From: Halostagnicola kamekurae
Lineage (GTDB): Archaea; Halobacteriota; Halobacteria; Halobacteriales; Natrialbaceae
Direction of reading: 5' to 3'
Length of the DNA stretch: 64,000 nt
Assembly: GCF_900116205.1 (NCBI RefSeq)
Contig: NZ_FOZS01000003.1
Location: 427,680-491,679 of the forward strand
Part shown: positions 43,988 to 53,607 of the stretch, piece after piece
Position numbering within the stretch: position 1 is the stretch's first letter
How the letters are laid out: each line of letters begins with the position of its first letter
Notes under the pieces: generated by a model
What the model was told of the DNA's origin: nothing
What the model saw: only the letters and a program-made list of their open reading frames with translations
Database searches by the model: none
Position numbers and translations under genes: made by a program

Positions 43988-45079
43988 ATGGCCGTTTTCG
44001 ACGAGGTGGGCGACAAGCGCCGCCTCTGGATCGGCGTCGGAGTGGTCATCGCGGCACTGATCGGAATCGCTCTTTTCAGATACGTGGGAACGCTCCTCTT
44101 CGCGATATTCGTCTACTACGCGACGCGGCCGCTGTATCGCCAACTCGACCGCGTCATCGACCGTCCGAACGTGACGACGACCGTCACGATACTGTTCGTC
44201 ATCCTCCCGATGGTGGCCGTCGTCGCCTACGCAGCCGTCGTCGCACTTCGTGAGCTCGAGCAGGTACTCGCCTCGAGTGACTTAGAGGCGTATCGGTCGT
44301 ATTTCCAGCCGTATCTGCGAGTGGCGAGGGAGGGAAACATCGGCAGGCTCCGGGACGCAGTGACGGGTGGATCCGGCGGCGCTCTCGGATCTCTCGTTCG
44401 CCAGGGGATTCCGGGCGCTCTGGGACGAGTGCAGTCGGTCGGCGGGTTCGTCTTCTCGATCCTCGCCCGGTTCTTTCTCATGCTCACGTTTCTGTTCTAT
44501 CTCCTGCGCGACGATCAGAAGCTGCGCCGGTGGTTCTACGAGAGCATCGACCATGACGAGGAAATCGTCGCGTACCTCGAGTCGGTCGACGACGACCTCG
44601 AGACGGTCTTTCTCAGCAATCTCGCGGTTATCGCCGTTGCAGCCGTGACAGCAGCGACGACGTACGCGGCGCTCAACTACCTCGCGTCGGGCGGGACCGT
44701 CGTCGGGACGCCGGTATTGCTCTCGTTGCTCATCGGGATCGGGACGCTGATACCCGCGGTCGGGATGAAAATCGTTTACGTTCCGTACGGACTAGCGCTC
44801 CTCGGACTCGCAGTGGCGACGCCGACGCCGCTGTGGCATCCGATCGCGTTTTTCGTTCTCACGTTCGTCGTCGTCGATACGATCCCCGATTTCTTCGCGC
44901 GGTCGTACCTCTCCGCACGGAGCGGCGTTCACATGGGGCTCGTTCTGCTCGGATACTTCCTCGGGACGCTCGCGTTCGGCTGGTACGGACTCTTCCTCGG
45001 ACCGATCGTCGTCGTCCTCGCGGTCCATTTCGCACACATGATATTTCCCGCTCTCAGTAACGATTTCCTCGGCGAGTAA
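43988..45079 (+). CDS. AI-2E family (PerM-like) membrane protein
   Basis: 363 residues from ATG 43988. Eight helices with a large soluble segment between helices 3 and 4 (about residues 85-150). Family signatures include LFAIFVYYATRPLYRQLDRVI near the start, FLMLTFLFYLLRDDQKLRRWFYESI, and LIGIGTLIPAVGMKIVYVPYGLALL at the position of the conserved G-x-x-x-P-x-x-G loop, then DTIPDFFARSYLSARSGVHMG. The family includes Na+/H+ antiporters and small-molecule exporters; the substrate here is unknown. A minor alternative start lies 6 bases upstream. Confidence 0.9.
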   Translation: MAVFDEVGDKRRLWIGVGVVIAALIGIALFRYVGTLLFAIFVYYATRPLYRQLDRVIDRPNVTTTVTILFVILPMVAVVAYAAVVALRELEQVLASSDLEAYRSYFQPYLRVAREGNIGRLRDAVTGGSGGALGSLVRQGIPGALGRVQSVGGFVFSILARFFLMLTFLFYLLRDDQKLRRWFYESIDHDEEIVAYLESVDDDLETVFLSNLAVIAVAAVTAATTYAALNYLASGGTVVGTPVLLSLLIGIGTLIPAVGMKIVYVPYGLALLGLAVATPTPLWHPIAFFVLTFVVVDTIPDFFARSYLSARSGVHMGLVLLGYFLGTLAFGWYGLFLGPIVVVLAVHFAHMIFPALSNDFLGE

Positions 45080-45171
45080 TCGTAGCGGAATTCCTGCCCC
45101 TGACCCGCTACCGCGGATCTGTCGTCTTATCGAATCGCTATATTGACCCTAACTGAACGATGCAGTCATTT

Positions 45172-45365
45172 AATCGATTGGCTCTGGTGAATCGCCATAG
45201 GGCATTGGGTTGTACCACATCGGGACAGAGCAAATGGGTCCCATCGTTTCACCAGCAGAGATTCAGTGGAAACGGAAGCCAGAATTGTCCAAGAGTAGTG
45301 CATCAAGCCACTGATATAGTGCTGAAAGTCGCCGGCGTCTAGCGATTCACCAGAGCCAATCGATT
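45172..45365. mobile_element. MITE with perfect 24-bp terminal inverted repeats
   Basis: 45172-45195 (beginning aatcgattggctctggtg) and 45342-45365 are perfect reverse complements over 24 bases. The 194-bp interval has no coding frame, so this is a non-autonomous element mobilised by a transposase elsewhere. No clear target duplication is visible at the edges. It ends 35 bases before the start codon of the K+ channel gene and therefore replaces or displaces its promoter. Confidence 0.85.
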
Positions 45366-45400
45366 CGAGCGCGTATCGAGTGGTCCTTGGTGACCAATAC

Positions 45401-47053
45401 ATGCGTGAACTTCGTGATATTGAGGGATTACATCCGCGAGACCTCACGCAACGCCAACGGCTACTGCTACTATTCGTGGCCGGCCTGAGTATCATCGTTC
45501 TCTTCTATACGATCGTCTACAACTGGGGGATGCAAACCCTCGAAAACCGCCCACAGTCCGTCTTTCGCTCGTTCCAGACGGTAGTCGAGACGATGACGAC
45601 GACCGGATACGGCGCTGATTCGCCCTGGACAACCCCGGCGATGAACACGCTCATGGTAACCATCCAATTGACCGGAGTCCTTATCGGGTTTATCACGCTC
45701 CGTGTCCTCGTTATCCCGTTATTCGAGCGGACACCGCTGAACCTCGACGACCGACTCACGACGAAAAAAGATCACGTCGTCATCGCGGAGTACCAGCGTG
45801 ACACCGGAATACTCCTCGAGGAACTCGAGAAACTCGATACCGACTACGCCCTCATCGAGTCCGACGAGGACGAAGCAAAGCGTCTCTCGGACGACGGCTA
45901 CCAGGCCATTAACGGTGATCCGGAGGAACGCGCTGACCTCGATCGCGCGACGATCGAGCGAGCATCGCTCCTCATCACCGATGCCGGCGACAGAACTGCC
46001 AGCATCGTTCTAACTGCGTTAGAAGCCAACGAAGACCTTCGAGTCGTTAGTTTCATAGAATCTACGCGCCACGAACCAGCACTTACGGAAATCGGCGTCG
46101 ATCGGAGCGTCGCTCCGCACGCGTTGATCGGACAGCGACTGGCCGAAAAATCGATGACGCCGACCGTGACCGGCGAGCGATCCGCCGAGATCGATATCCG
46201 CGAGATCCTCGTTCGTCGGGATAGCCCGCTGCACGGCGTCCCGGTACGCGACTCACCGATCGTGAACCATCCGAACCTGACGCTGGTCGCTGGTTGGTTC
46301 GACGGCGAGTTGCGCCTTCCGCCTTCACCAGATGAGAAGCTCACACCGAACACCGTTCTGGTTGTGGCCGGACCGGAGAACGAACTCGACGAAATGATGA
46401 ACGAGGTCGCTGGCGTCCGGTCGCGACGCCTCGAGACACCCTCACAGACCATCGTCGCAGGTCTCGGAGAGGGTGGGACCGCGGCTACCGAAGCGTTCCC
46501 GGACGATATCTCAGTCACGACTATCGACCAATCGGCGGCGCGTGCTCCCGATATCGTCGGTGACGTTACGGAGCCCGAGACGCTCCGAAAAGCCGGTATC
46601 GGCGATGCTTCGGCATTAATCGTCACTGTCGACACGGATTCGACCGCGTTGTTGACCGTCGCTGTCGCTCGGTCGCTTTCCAGCGAGATAGAGATCCTCG
46701 TGCGTGTTACCGAGGGAGAAAAGACGAAAGCTGCATTCAGAGCGGGGGCCGACTACGTCCTCTCCATCCAACAGGTCTCCGCTCGATTGGTCGCATCAGC
46801 GGTTCACGGTGAACGAGTCATGGATCCGATCAGCCAGATTCGTCTGGTGTGGGCCGATGAGACACCGTTCGCCGGCGAGTCACTGGCCGCCGTCCGTCGC
46901 GACACTGAGCGTGAGTGGGCGCCGGTCGGCGTTTTGCGAGGGGGTACAATCCGTACCGACGAACGCACTCTGATCAAAGCTGACGACGAAGTACTCGTCG
47001 CAGGAACGGATGCTGCGATCCAGGCGTTCGAGCGAGCGGTCGATTCCTCGTGA
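45401..47053 (+). CDS. Potassium channel with two RCK domains
   Basis: 550 residues from ATG 45401. Helix 1 (LLLLFVAGLSIIVLFYTIVYN), a pore helix and selectivity filter (FQTVVETMTTTGYGADSPW, TGYG signature) and helix 2 (MVTIQLTGVLIGFITLRVLVIPLF) form the MthK-type pore. RCK domain 1 begins DHVVIAEYQRDTGILLEELEK, with the usual glycine-rich loop degenerate. A TrkA-C module lies around IDIREILVRRDSPLHGVPVRDS. A second RCK (QTIVAGLGEGGTAATEAF) and a final TrkA-C end the protein. It conducts K+ under ligand control. A MITE lies directly upstream. Confidence 0.9.
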   Translation: MRELRDIEGLHPRDLTQRQRLLLLFVAGLSIIVLFYTIVYNWGMQTLENRPQSVFRSFQTVVETMTTTGYGADSPWTTPAMNTLMVTIQLTGVLIGFITLRVLVIPLFERTPLNLDDRLTTKKDHVVIAEYQRDTGILLEELEKLDTDYALIESDEDEAKRLSDDGYQAINGDPEERADLDRATIERASLLITDAGDRTASIVLTALEANEDLRVVSFIESTRHEPALTEIGVDRSVAPHALIGQRLAEKSMTPTVTGERSAEIDIREILVRRDSPLHGVPVRDSPIVNHPNLTLVAGWFDGELRLPPSPDEKLTPNTVLVVAGPENELDEMMNEVAGVRSRRLETPSQTIVAGLGEGGTAATEAFPDDISVTTIDQSAARAPDIVGDVTEPETLRKAGIGDASALIVTVDTDSTALLTVAVARSLSSEIEILVRVTEGEKTKAAFRAGADYVLSIQQVSARLVASAVHGERVMDPISQIRLVWADETPFAGESLAAVRRDTEREWAPVGVLRGGTIRTDERTLIKADDEVLVAGTDAAIQAFERAVDSS

Positions 47054-47070
47054 CCACGGACACGCCATCC

Positions 47071-48438
47071 TTAGTCACCAGCGGTTTTAGAGTCCCGACC
47101 GGCGTACGGAATTTCTTCCTTGAGTATCTCCCGTTCGAAGTACAGCAGTTCGACGGCCAACACCGCGACGGTTATGAGGATGACGGCGTAGAACGTCCCG
47201 CGTTCGGCGGAGTACAGGTGATAGAACATGAGGACGAACGAGAGTCCGCCGCCGACCGTCCCGACCGCCGGCCATATCGCAGTCATCCGATCCGAATCGC
47301 GCTGGGTGAACGCGAGCGCGCTCATCGAGCCGAAGACGACGATAAACGAGAGCGAGGCGAACGAGGTGATCGCCGAGAGGCTCCCGTACGCGGTAAACAC
47401 TGCCGTCACGAGTCCTAAAATGAGTAACGTGCGAGTTGGGACGCCGCTTGCGCTCGAATCGCCCGCGCGGTCGGGCAGCAAGTCGTCGGTCAACATGCCC
47501 TTGGCGAAGTAACCCGCCGAGAACATCGTCGCGTTGATCGCACTCGCTGTCGAGAACAGCGCCGACAGGGAGATGACGACCCCGGCCGCGGTCGCGAGGC
47601 CGACCGCGCTGCCGATCGTCGAGGCGGCATCGACCAGCGCGGTGTGGGGACTGTTTTGGATCGCCTCGGGTGCGAGATTGTACGCCACCAGCGCGACGAG
47701 CACGTAGATCGCTACCGCCACCGGGATCGAGAGATAGATCGCCTTCGGGATCGTCTCGAGCGGGTCCGCGATACTCTCCTGATCGTAGAACAGCAACTGC
47801 CACCCCTGAAAGGCGACGAACGAGACGGCCGCGGCCATGACGGGGCTGAACGACGCGAGCCTGGACGTCCCCACCGTTACGGGGTCAGACGAAACCGACA
47901 GCGCGTATACCAGCCCCGCGAGACCGAAGACGACGAGAACGAGGACCTTCGCCGACGTGAGGACGTTCTCCGCAGAACCGGTCGCGCGGGCCCCGAGCAG
48001 ATTCAGTCCGACGAACCCACCGACCACGAGCACGGAGACGATCGGTCGCACCGGGATCCCGCCGAGCGTCGACGGGACCCCGGGAAGCGAGATTGTGAAC
48101 TCGGCGAACGCGAAGGCGTACATCGCCATCGATCCGACGTATCCGAAAAGCAGCGTCCACCCGATCATTCCGGCGAGCGTCGAGTTGCCGGTAAACGACT
48201 GGACGAACGTCACCGACCCACCACCGTCGCCGTCGCCGTCCTCGACGACCAGTTCGTTCAACCAGTTGTAGGAGTACGCCGAACAGATCGCGAGGAGCCC
48301 GGCGAGGAGAAACGCGAACCACGTCGCAGCCTGCGTGATTCCAGTCACGACACCGAAGACGGCGTAGATCCCGCCGCCGATCATGCCGCCGAGAGCCATC
48401 GAGACGGACTCGGTGAGCCCGAAGTTCCCGTCGGTCAT
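47071..48438 (-). CDS. APC superfamily amino-acid permease
   Basis: 455 residues from the ATG at 48436-48438 (MTDGNFGLTESVSM); 48477 would add 13 residues. Twelve helices. The first carries the substrate/Na+ loop pattern SMALGGMIGGGIYAVFGVV, and helix 6 SPVMAAAVSFVAFQGWQLLFYDQES is typical of APC proteins. It imports or exchanges an amino acid or amine. It converges on the K+ channel gene, 17 bases apart. Antisense frames over it are shadows. Confidence 0.9.
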   Translation of the reverse strand: MTDGNFGLTESVSMALGGMIGGGIYAVFGVVTGITQAATWFAFLLAGLLAICSAYSYNWLNELVVEDGDGDGGGSVTFVQSFTGNSTLAGMIGWTLLFGYVGSMAMYAFAFAEFTISLPGVPSTLGGIPVRPIVSVLVVGGFVGLNLLGARATGSAENVLTSAKVLVLVVFGLAGLVYALSVSSDPVTVGTSRLASFSPVMAAAVSFVAFQGWQLLFYDQESIADPLETIPKAIYLSIPVAVAIYVLVALVAYNLAPEAIQNSPHTALVDAASTIGSAVGLATAAGVVISLSALFSTASAINATMFSAGYFAKGMLTDDLLPDRAGDSSASGVPTRTLLILGLVTAVFTAYGSLSAITSFASLSFIVVFGSMSALAFTQRDSDRMTAIWPAVGTVGGGLSFVLMFYHLYSAERGTFYAVILITVAVLAVELLYFEREILKEEIPYAGRDSKTAGD

Positions 48439-48613
48439 GCCCGACCGTACTCGCTCGGGCCCGGAAAGAGTTTTCACGCAACACCAGCGTCTTAGTTAGT
48501 CGACCGGACGCCTCCCGAACCTCCTACTGGAGACTGGACTCCTCTCGAACCGACTACTGGTGATCAGACCGAAGCAACGGGACGAGTCGCCCAGACCGAA
48601 TCCGCGGAACGAA

Positions 48614-49486
48614 TCAACCGAACGGAAGCCGCGAGACGAGCCGGCGCAATCGAGACCGGATCGTCCGATTCGCCTTGACCATGATCACCGAACTGGTCGC
48701 TCGTCGACCGACCCGTTCGGGGAGCGAGCCGATTACCGAGCGCCGAAAGACGTCCGTCGAAGTCGCTCCGAGAACGACGAGATCGGCGGCTTCCGATCGG
48801 TCGACGAGCGCGTCAGCGACGGATTCGCTCTCTATGATCTCCTGGGTGATCACCGGAACGCCCGTGAGTCCGCCGATCACACTCGCTAGCGCCGCTTCTT
48901 TTTCCTCGCGCGACCTCTCCGTTCCCCCGGGTGAATGCACGACGACGACGTGGATAGCCGCCTCGTGGACTCGAGCGAGCGATCCTGCAACGTCGGCGGC
49001 CAGCTCGGTGTTCGGGCCACCGGCCACGGGAAGCAGGATCTCCCGTATCGGTTCGTCGTCGTCCATCCGCTTTACGAGGACGTCACACGGCGCCTCCCGG
49101 AGGACTTCGTCGATGTGGGATCCGAGTACGATGTCGCGCCGACGCCGGTTTCCCCGCCATCCCACGAGAATCGTTTCGACGGACTGGTCGGCCGCGGCGC
49201 TGCAGATCCCGCTCGAGACCGACCGGGCGAACCGAATTCGCTTCGTGACCTCGACGGGCCGATCGCTGACGATATCCGCGGCGTACTCGAGTACCTCGCG
49301 TTCGTCCTCGACGAGACGTTCGCCCTCGGAGAGCGGCACCTGCGAGGGTACCTCGACCACGGTCAACAACTCGAGCGCCCGCTCCGTGTCCGTCGCGAGA
49401 TCCGCGGCCGTCGAGACGAGCCGATCCGCAGTCTCCGGGTTCGCGATCGGAACGAGGATCGAGCCTCGAGCGCTCGAGTCAGCCAT
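48614..49486 (-). CDS. Tandem universal stress protein
   Basis: 290 residues from ATG 49484-49486 (MADSSARGSIL). Domain 1 (about 9-145) runs from SILVPIANPETADRLVSTAADLA to GWRGNRRRRDIVLGSHIDEVLREAPCDVLVKR; domain 2 (about 152-280) from REILLPVAGGPNTELAADVAGSLA to LVVLGATSTDVFRRSVIGSLPERVGRRATSSVIMVK. The Gly-x2-Gly-x9-Gly-Ser pattern is altered in both, so ATP binding is uncertain. Such tandem Usp proteins in haloarchaea often accompany transporters; the APC permease lies just downstream on the same strand and may be its partner. Confidence 0.85.
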   Translation of the reverse strand: MADSSARGSILVPIANPETADRLVSTAADLATDTERALELLTVVEVPSQVPLSEGERLVEDEREVLEYAADIVSDRPVEVTKRIRFARSVSSGICSAAADQSVETILVGWRGNRRRRDIVLGSHIDEVLREAPCDVLVKRMDDDEPIREILLPVAGGPNTELAADVAGSLARVHEAAIHVVVVHSPGGTERSREEKEAALASVIGGLTGVPVITQEIIESESVADALVDRSEAADLVVLGATSTDVFRRSVIGSLPERVGRRATSSVIMVKANRTIRSRLRRLVSRLPFG

Positions 49487-49593
49487 TACGTATCGTGTTT
49501 CCGACAGCGGATATAGTAGTTCGGTGCGTTCGCGGCGGGCGGTCAGAACGTCTCGGCATACCCGTTTAAGCACCGAGGCGGTGTCCGGCGTCT

Positions 49594-50334
49594 ATGACGG
49601 ATTCGACCGACGACGAGTTCGATCCGACGGCGGCCGAACAGCGGGAGATCGGTCGCGAGATGGTCGAGGAAAGTACGGGCCTTGGCTCTGTCATGGCCCA
49701 CGGCTACCGCGGCGAACTCGGCCGCGTCGACACGTGGCGACAGCGCCTCGATCAGACGACGACGTGGGCGGTGACCGTGATGGCGGCGATCCTCACCTGG
49801 GCGTTCTCGAGTCCCGACAACCCACACTACATCCTGCTGATCGCGATTATCATTCTCACCGTCTTTCTCGGTATCGAAGCGCGTCGGTACCGGGATTACG
49901 ACGTCTTTCGGTCGCGCGTGCGCCTCATCCAGGAGAACCTCTTCGCGAACGCTCTCGATCCGTCACAGGGCATCGAGCGCGCCGACTGGCGCGCGGAACT
50001 GAGCCGAGACTACCGCGAGCCGACGGTGAAGGTGACGATGCAGGAGGCGCTCGCGCATCGACTGCGACGCGTCTATCTCGCCTTGCTCGGCATCCTCCTC
50101 GTCGCGTGGCTCTTCAGGGTGACGGCGTTCGCGCCGCGCGAGGACTGGATCGAAACCGCGGCGATCGCCAACATTCCCGGAATTCCCGTGATCGGCGCCG
50201 TCAGCCTCTTCTACGTCGTATTAGTCGTAATCGCGCTGTGGCCTCGAGAGCGGCAGGCGAAGGGCGAATTCCGCAAGGGAACGAACAGAGACTGGAAGCG
50301 AACGGACCGGGAAGACGAGTCGACCGATCGATGA
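49594..50334 (+). CDS. DUF2270 membrane protein
   Basis: 246 residues. The haloarchaeal DUF2270 signature MAHGYRGELGRVDTWRQRLDQTTTWAVTVMAAILTWAFSS is followed by a second helix (YILLIAIIILTVFLGIEARRYR) and the block FRSRVRLIQENLFANAL. Two more helices lie near the C-terminus (VYLALLGILLVAWLFRVTAF; IPVIGAVSLFYVVLVVIAL). Function is unknown. It is divergent from the Usp gene with 107 bases between. Confidence 0.87.
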   Translation: MTDSTDDEFDPTAAEQREIGREMVEESTGLGSVMAHGYRGELGRVDTWRQRLDQTTTWAVTVMAAILTWAFSSPDNPHYILLIAIIILTVFLGIEARRYRDYDVFRSRVRLIQENLFANALDPSQGIERADWRAELSRDYREPTVKVTMQEALAHRLRRVYLALLGILLVAWLFRVTAFAPREDWIETAAIANIPGIPVIGAVSLFYVVLVVIALWPRERQAKGEFRKGTNRDWKRTDREDESTDR

Positions 50335-50457
50335 GTACCGACATCCGAGACGTACGAACGGTTCTCGAGGGAATTTTGACACTGGCGGCTCGGTGGTCCC
50401 ATCGAGGCGGTCAGCTTCTGGCGGTCATTTATGTCCGGGGCCGAGTTACACGGAACC

Positions 50458-51129
50458 ATGAACGCACGTCACCGGTTCACTCTCGCGGCGGGATTCGTTG
50501 CCCTTTCAGCAATCGTGAGTTTCATCGCCGCACCCGATCTCCCCGCCGAACTCGTCACGAACTGGAACGCCGCGGGCGAGCCGAACGGTACGATGCCCAG
50601 AACGGCGGCTCTCTGGCTGTTTCCGGCGTTGACAGCGGGGCTGGTCGTACTGTTCGCGCTGATCCCCCACATCGATCCGCTGCGGGAGAACATCGCCGAG
50701 TTTCGCGCTGCCTACGACTGGTTCGCGGTCATCGTTACGGGATACTTGTTCGTCCTCCACGCCGGAATCGTCGCGTTCAATCTCGGCTACGAGTTCGACT
50801 TCACGGCGCTCGTGCTTCTCGGCGCAGCGGGGCTGTTCTACTCCAGCGGAATCGTACTCACGCGGGCCAACCGCAATTGGTTCGTCGGCATCCGGACCCC
50901 GTGGACGCTCAGTAGCGACGAGGTATGGGACCGAACCCACGCACTCGGCGGAAAACTCTTCAAACTGACCGCGATACTGTCGCTGCTCGGACTCCTCGCC
51001 GGCGACTACGCCATCTATTTTCTCGTGGTCCCCGCGCTCCTGACTGCCGTCGTGACCGTGCTCTACTCGTATTATATATACGACCGGCTCGAGGGAAATG
51101 GAGGGGCGTCTCCCGAAGCCGAAATGTAG
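50458..51129 (+). CDS. DUF1648/SdpI family membrane protein
   Basis: 223 residues from ATG 50458. The N-terminal DUF1648 segment (APDLPAELVTNWNAAGEPNGTMPRTAALWLFPAL) follows helix 1; helices 2-4 come next, then the SdpI-type loop NRNWFVGIRTPWTLSSDEVWDRTHALGGKLFKL and two final helices. In Bacillus, SdpI confers immunity to the SdpC toxin and signals to a regulator; archaeal homologues have no proven role. It stands alone, upstream of an IS relic. Confidence 0.9.
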   Translation: MNARHRFTLAAGFVALSAIVSFIAAPDLPAELVTNWNAAGEPNGTMPRTAALWLFPALTAGLVVLFALIPHIDPLRENIAEFRAAYDWFAVIVTGYLFVLHAGIVAFNLGYEFDFTALVLLGAAGLFYSSGIVLTRANRNWFVGIRTPWTLSSDEVWDRTHALGGKLFKLTAILSLLGLLAGDYAIYFLVVPALLTAVVTVLYSYYIYDRLEGNGGASPEAEM

Positions 51130-51171
51130 CTGATCGCAAGACACAGGCGTCGTAAATCGGATTTCGGTCCC

Positions 51172-51363
51172 GTTTAGCTCGTGCGGTTTGAGAAGCGAAC
51201 AAGTCGTAAAGTTAGTTTGGAATGACGGTCGTAAACCTGCTCGACAAGAGCTACGCGGCGGAATTCGGTAACGCTTTGAGAGCGTGAGCGGACGGCGGCG
51301 CCTGCTAGGGTGTCAATGCGTTCCGAGGACGGCGAAGCCGCGCGGGTCACCATCGATGAAACG
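51172..51363 (+). mobile_element. Internally deleted relic of the IS6-type element seen at 60 kb
   Basis: The left part (about 51188-51290: gtttgagaagcgaacaagtc, tacgcggcggaattcggtaa, gagcgtgagcggacggcg) matches the left end of the 60-kb element at 60034-60140. It then joins sequence (aatgcgttccgaggacggcg, then caccatcgatgaaac) matching 60338-60385. Roughly 200 bases of transposase are missing between, so this is a deletion derivative. It is fused at its right edge to a histidine-kinase remnant. Confidence 0.75.
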
Positions 51364-51599
51364 ACCGAGGTTCGAATCGCCGACAACGGGCCGGGATCCC
51401 AGACCATCACAACGACACCGTTTTCGACAGCGGAGAACGCGGACTCGAGAGTCCCGACACGGGAATCGGTCTCTAATTCGTCGACACGCTTGTCACCGAA
51501 TATGGTGGCGTGATCTGGGTGGAAGACAGCGAGCCGACAGGCGCCGACTTCGTCGTCGAACTACCACGCACCGGCCGAGGCCACCCGCGGCCAGAATGA
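51361..51599 (+). pseudogene. Histidine kinase HATPase domain remnant
   Basis: EVRIADNGPGSQ (51367 on) is the N/G1-box of a HATPase domain. After a frame change near 51470 the rest follows as VDTLVTEYGGVIWVEDSEPTGADFVVELP to a stop at 51597-51599. The G2 box is lost at the junction, and no sensor or phosphoacceptor region is present, because the IS relic is joined just before the ATPase motif. Insertion or deletion by the element evidently removed the front of the kinase. 51600-51825 contains no gene I can support. Confidence 0.8.
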
Positions 51600-51825
51600 C
51601 TGTGCTCACGGAGCCAGTGGATGAGCGAGAGATTGCACAGCGTGGCTGCTTATCATCGACTGGGAGACCTCTGACTGGAGGTATCATAGCTCTGGCTACG
51701 AAGTGGTTATTTTCGCTGTGGTGATGGACGAACTGACGGGCGAGCAGTATACTGGACGTAGTGACTCTTCTACGAAAACTTGCTCCCCCCGCCAGCGCTA
51801 ACTGTCCATCTGTCCTTTGACCTCT

Positions 51826-52530
51826 ATGGGACTAATTGCGGAGTTCCAGATGACCTCCGAGCAACTGCCGCTGGTCGACGTGGCAGCGGGCGTATCTGAA
51901 GCAACCATCGAGTTCGAGTCCGTCCAGGGTCGCCCGTCGGGGGCACCAACGTTCATCGTGCGGATCGTGGGCGCCGACGCCGACGCGATTGAGGCGGCGT
52001 TTGCCGACGCCGACTCGGTGACTGACCACTCGCTAGTCGTCGCCGACGAGGCGACGCGGCACTACCGCTGTCGCCCGACCGGCGATCCGCCGACGGACCT
52101 GGAACTGCTCGCGGACAACGGGTCAATCCCCGACCGGGTGCTCGCCACGCCGAGCGGCTGGGAGGAGCGGCGCTGGTTCGCCGACCGGGAGGAATTCAAC
52201 CAGTTCCGGACGTTCTGCCGAGCTAACGACTACGAGATCCGGCTGGACCGGCTCGTGGAGACAGACGAGGGATCGGCCGGGAGTTCGACCGGCCCGTTCG
52301 GAACAGGCGACCGCTCCTGGCCGCGAGAAATGACCGACGCTCAGCGGGAGGCGCTCGTCACCGCCCACGAGATGGGATACTTCGATATGCCGCGGACCGC
52401 CACGATGGCCGACGTCGCCGACGAACTCGGCGTCTCGTCCGCGTCGCTCTCCGAGCGACTGCGGCGCGCGCAGAACCACCTCATCGCCGGGTTCCGACGG
52501 ACCTCTAGTAAGAAACCCCGAACAAATTAG
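51826..52530 (+). CDS. Bat-type (bacterio-opsin activator-like) HTH regulator
   Basis: 234 residues from ATG 51826 (MGLIAEFQM). The N-terminal domain is the haloarchaeal Bat-associated module (FIVRIVGADADAIEAAFADADSVTDHSLVV). The C-terminus has the HTH_10 motif: LTDAQREALVTAHEMGYFDMPRTATMADVADELGVSSASLSERLRRAQNHLI, here starting MTDAQREAL. It is followed within 18 bases by an ABC transporter pair, a typical arrangement in which the regulator senses a toxic compound exported by the pump. The ligand is unknown. Confidence 0.9.
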   Translation: MGLIAEFQMTSEQLPLVDVAAGVSEATIEFESVQGRPSGAPTFIVRIVGADADAIEAAFADADSVTDHSLVVADEATRHYRCRPTGDPPTDLELLADNGSIPDRVLATPSGWEERRWFADREEFNQFRTFCRANDYEIRLDRLVETDEGSAGSSTGPFGTGDRSWPREMTDAQREALVTAHEMGYFDMPRTATMADVADELGVSSASLSERLRRAQNHLIAGFRRTSSKKPRTN

Positions 52531-52548
52531 GGCACAGACTACGGACTC

Positions 52549-53607
52549 GTGGTCACAAAGACCCCTGTGACCGACGACACGCTGCGGAGAGACGGACGCG
52601 GTGCCGCCATCGACGCCGAGGGCGTGGAACTCACGTACGCCGACGGGACGGAGGCGGTGAAGGGGATCGACCTGACGGTCCCCGAGGGCGAGTTCTTCGG
52701 TTTCCTCGGTGCAAACGGCGCGGGGAAGACGACGACAATCAAGACGTTCTCGACGCTGCTGTCGCCGACCGCGGGGTCGATCACCGTCAACGGCTTCGAC
52801 GTGCGAGACGAGCCCCGCACGGTCCGTGAGACGATCGGCTATATGGCTCAGGAGACCAGCGTCGACGAGGAACTCACTGCTCGCGAAAATATCCGATTCG
52901 CTGCGCGGGCCTACGGCGTTCCCAAGAACGAGCGTGCCGAACGCATCGACGAACTGCTCGACCTGGTGGACCTGGCAGATGTGGGCGACAAGCAGGCCGG
53001 CGAGTTCTCAGGCGGGATGAAAAAGCGACTGGACGCCGCGACGGCGCTCGTCCACAACCCACCGCTCGTCTTCCTCGACGAACCAACGACGGGGCTGGAT
53101 CCGAAAGCGCGAAATCGCCTCTGGGAGTACTTTGAGCGCATCAACGAGCGCGGGACGACGCTGTTTCTCACCACACAGTACCTCGAAGAGGCCGACCAGC
53201 TCTGCGACCGCATCGCCGTCATTATGGACGGCGAGATCGTCGCCACGGGCTCGCCCGCAGAGCTGAAACGGCGAGTCGGCGGGGAGATCCTCGACGTAGA
53301 CATCCCTGCCGGAGAGGACGCCCGCGAGCGCGCTGCCGAGATCGCCCGCGAGCGCGACATCTTCGACGCCGATGCGGACGTGACTGTCACCGATCACGGG
53401 ATCAGCGTCACCGCCGAGGGGGCGCGCGAGTACGGGACGGACCTGCTCGTCGCCCTGCGCGACGCCAAGATCACCGTCACCGGGTTCAATATCCGCGCAC
53501 CGACGCTCGACGACGTCTTCCTCGCGATCACAGGCGAGGAACTCGACTCCGAGGATCGGTCGGCCGACGCCACTGACGTGATAGAACCAGAGGTGACCGC
53601 CGAATGA
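52549..53607 (+). CDS. ABC transporter ATPase, DrrA-type
   Basis: 352 residues; GTG 52549 is a likely start. Walker A GANGAGKTT, Q-loop YMAQETSVDEELT, signature EFSGGMKKRLDAATALVHNP, Walker B LVFLDEPTTGLD and switch His replaced by Gln (LTTQYLEEADQL), a variant common in DrrA-type drug and polymer exporters. The C-terminal extension (about 245-335, VDIPAGEDARERAAEIA ... LDDVFLAITGEEL) matches the daunorubicin-resistance subfamily. Its stop overlaps the permease start by four bases. Confidence 0.93.
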   Translation: MVTKTPVTDDTLRRDGRGAAIDAEGVELTYADGTEAVKGIDLTVPEGEFFGFLGANGAGKTTTIKTFSTLLSPTAGSITVNGFDVRDEPRTVRETIGYMAQETSVDEELTARENIRFAARAYGVPKNERAERIDELLDLVDLADVGDKQAGEFSGGMKKRLDAATALVHNPPLVFLDEPTTGLDPKARNRLWEYFERINERGTTLFLTTQYLEEADQLCDRIAVIMDGEIVATGSPAELKRRVGGEILDVDIPAGEDARERAAEIARERDIFDADADVTVTDHGISVTAEGAREYGTDLLVALRDAKITVTGFNIRAPTLDDVFLAITGEELDSEDRSADATDVIEPEVTAE

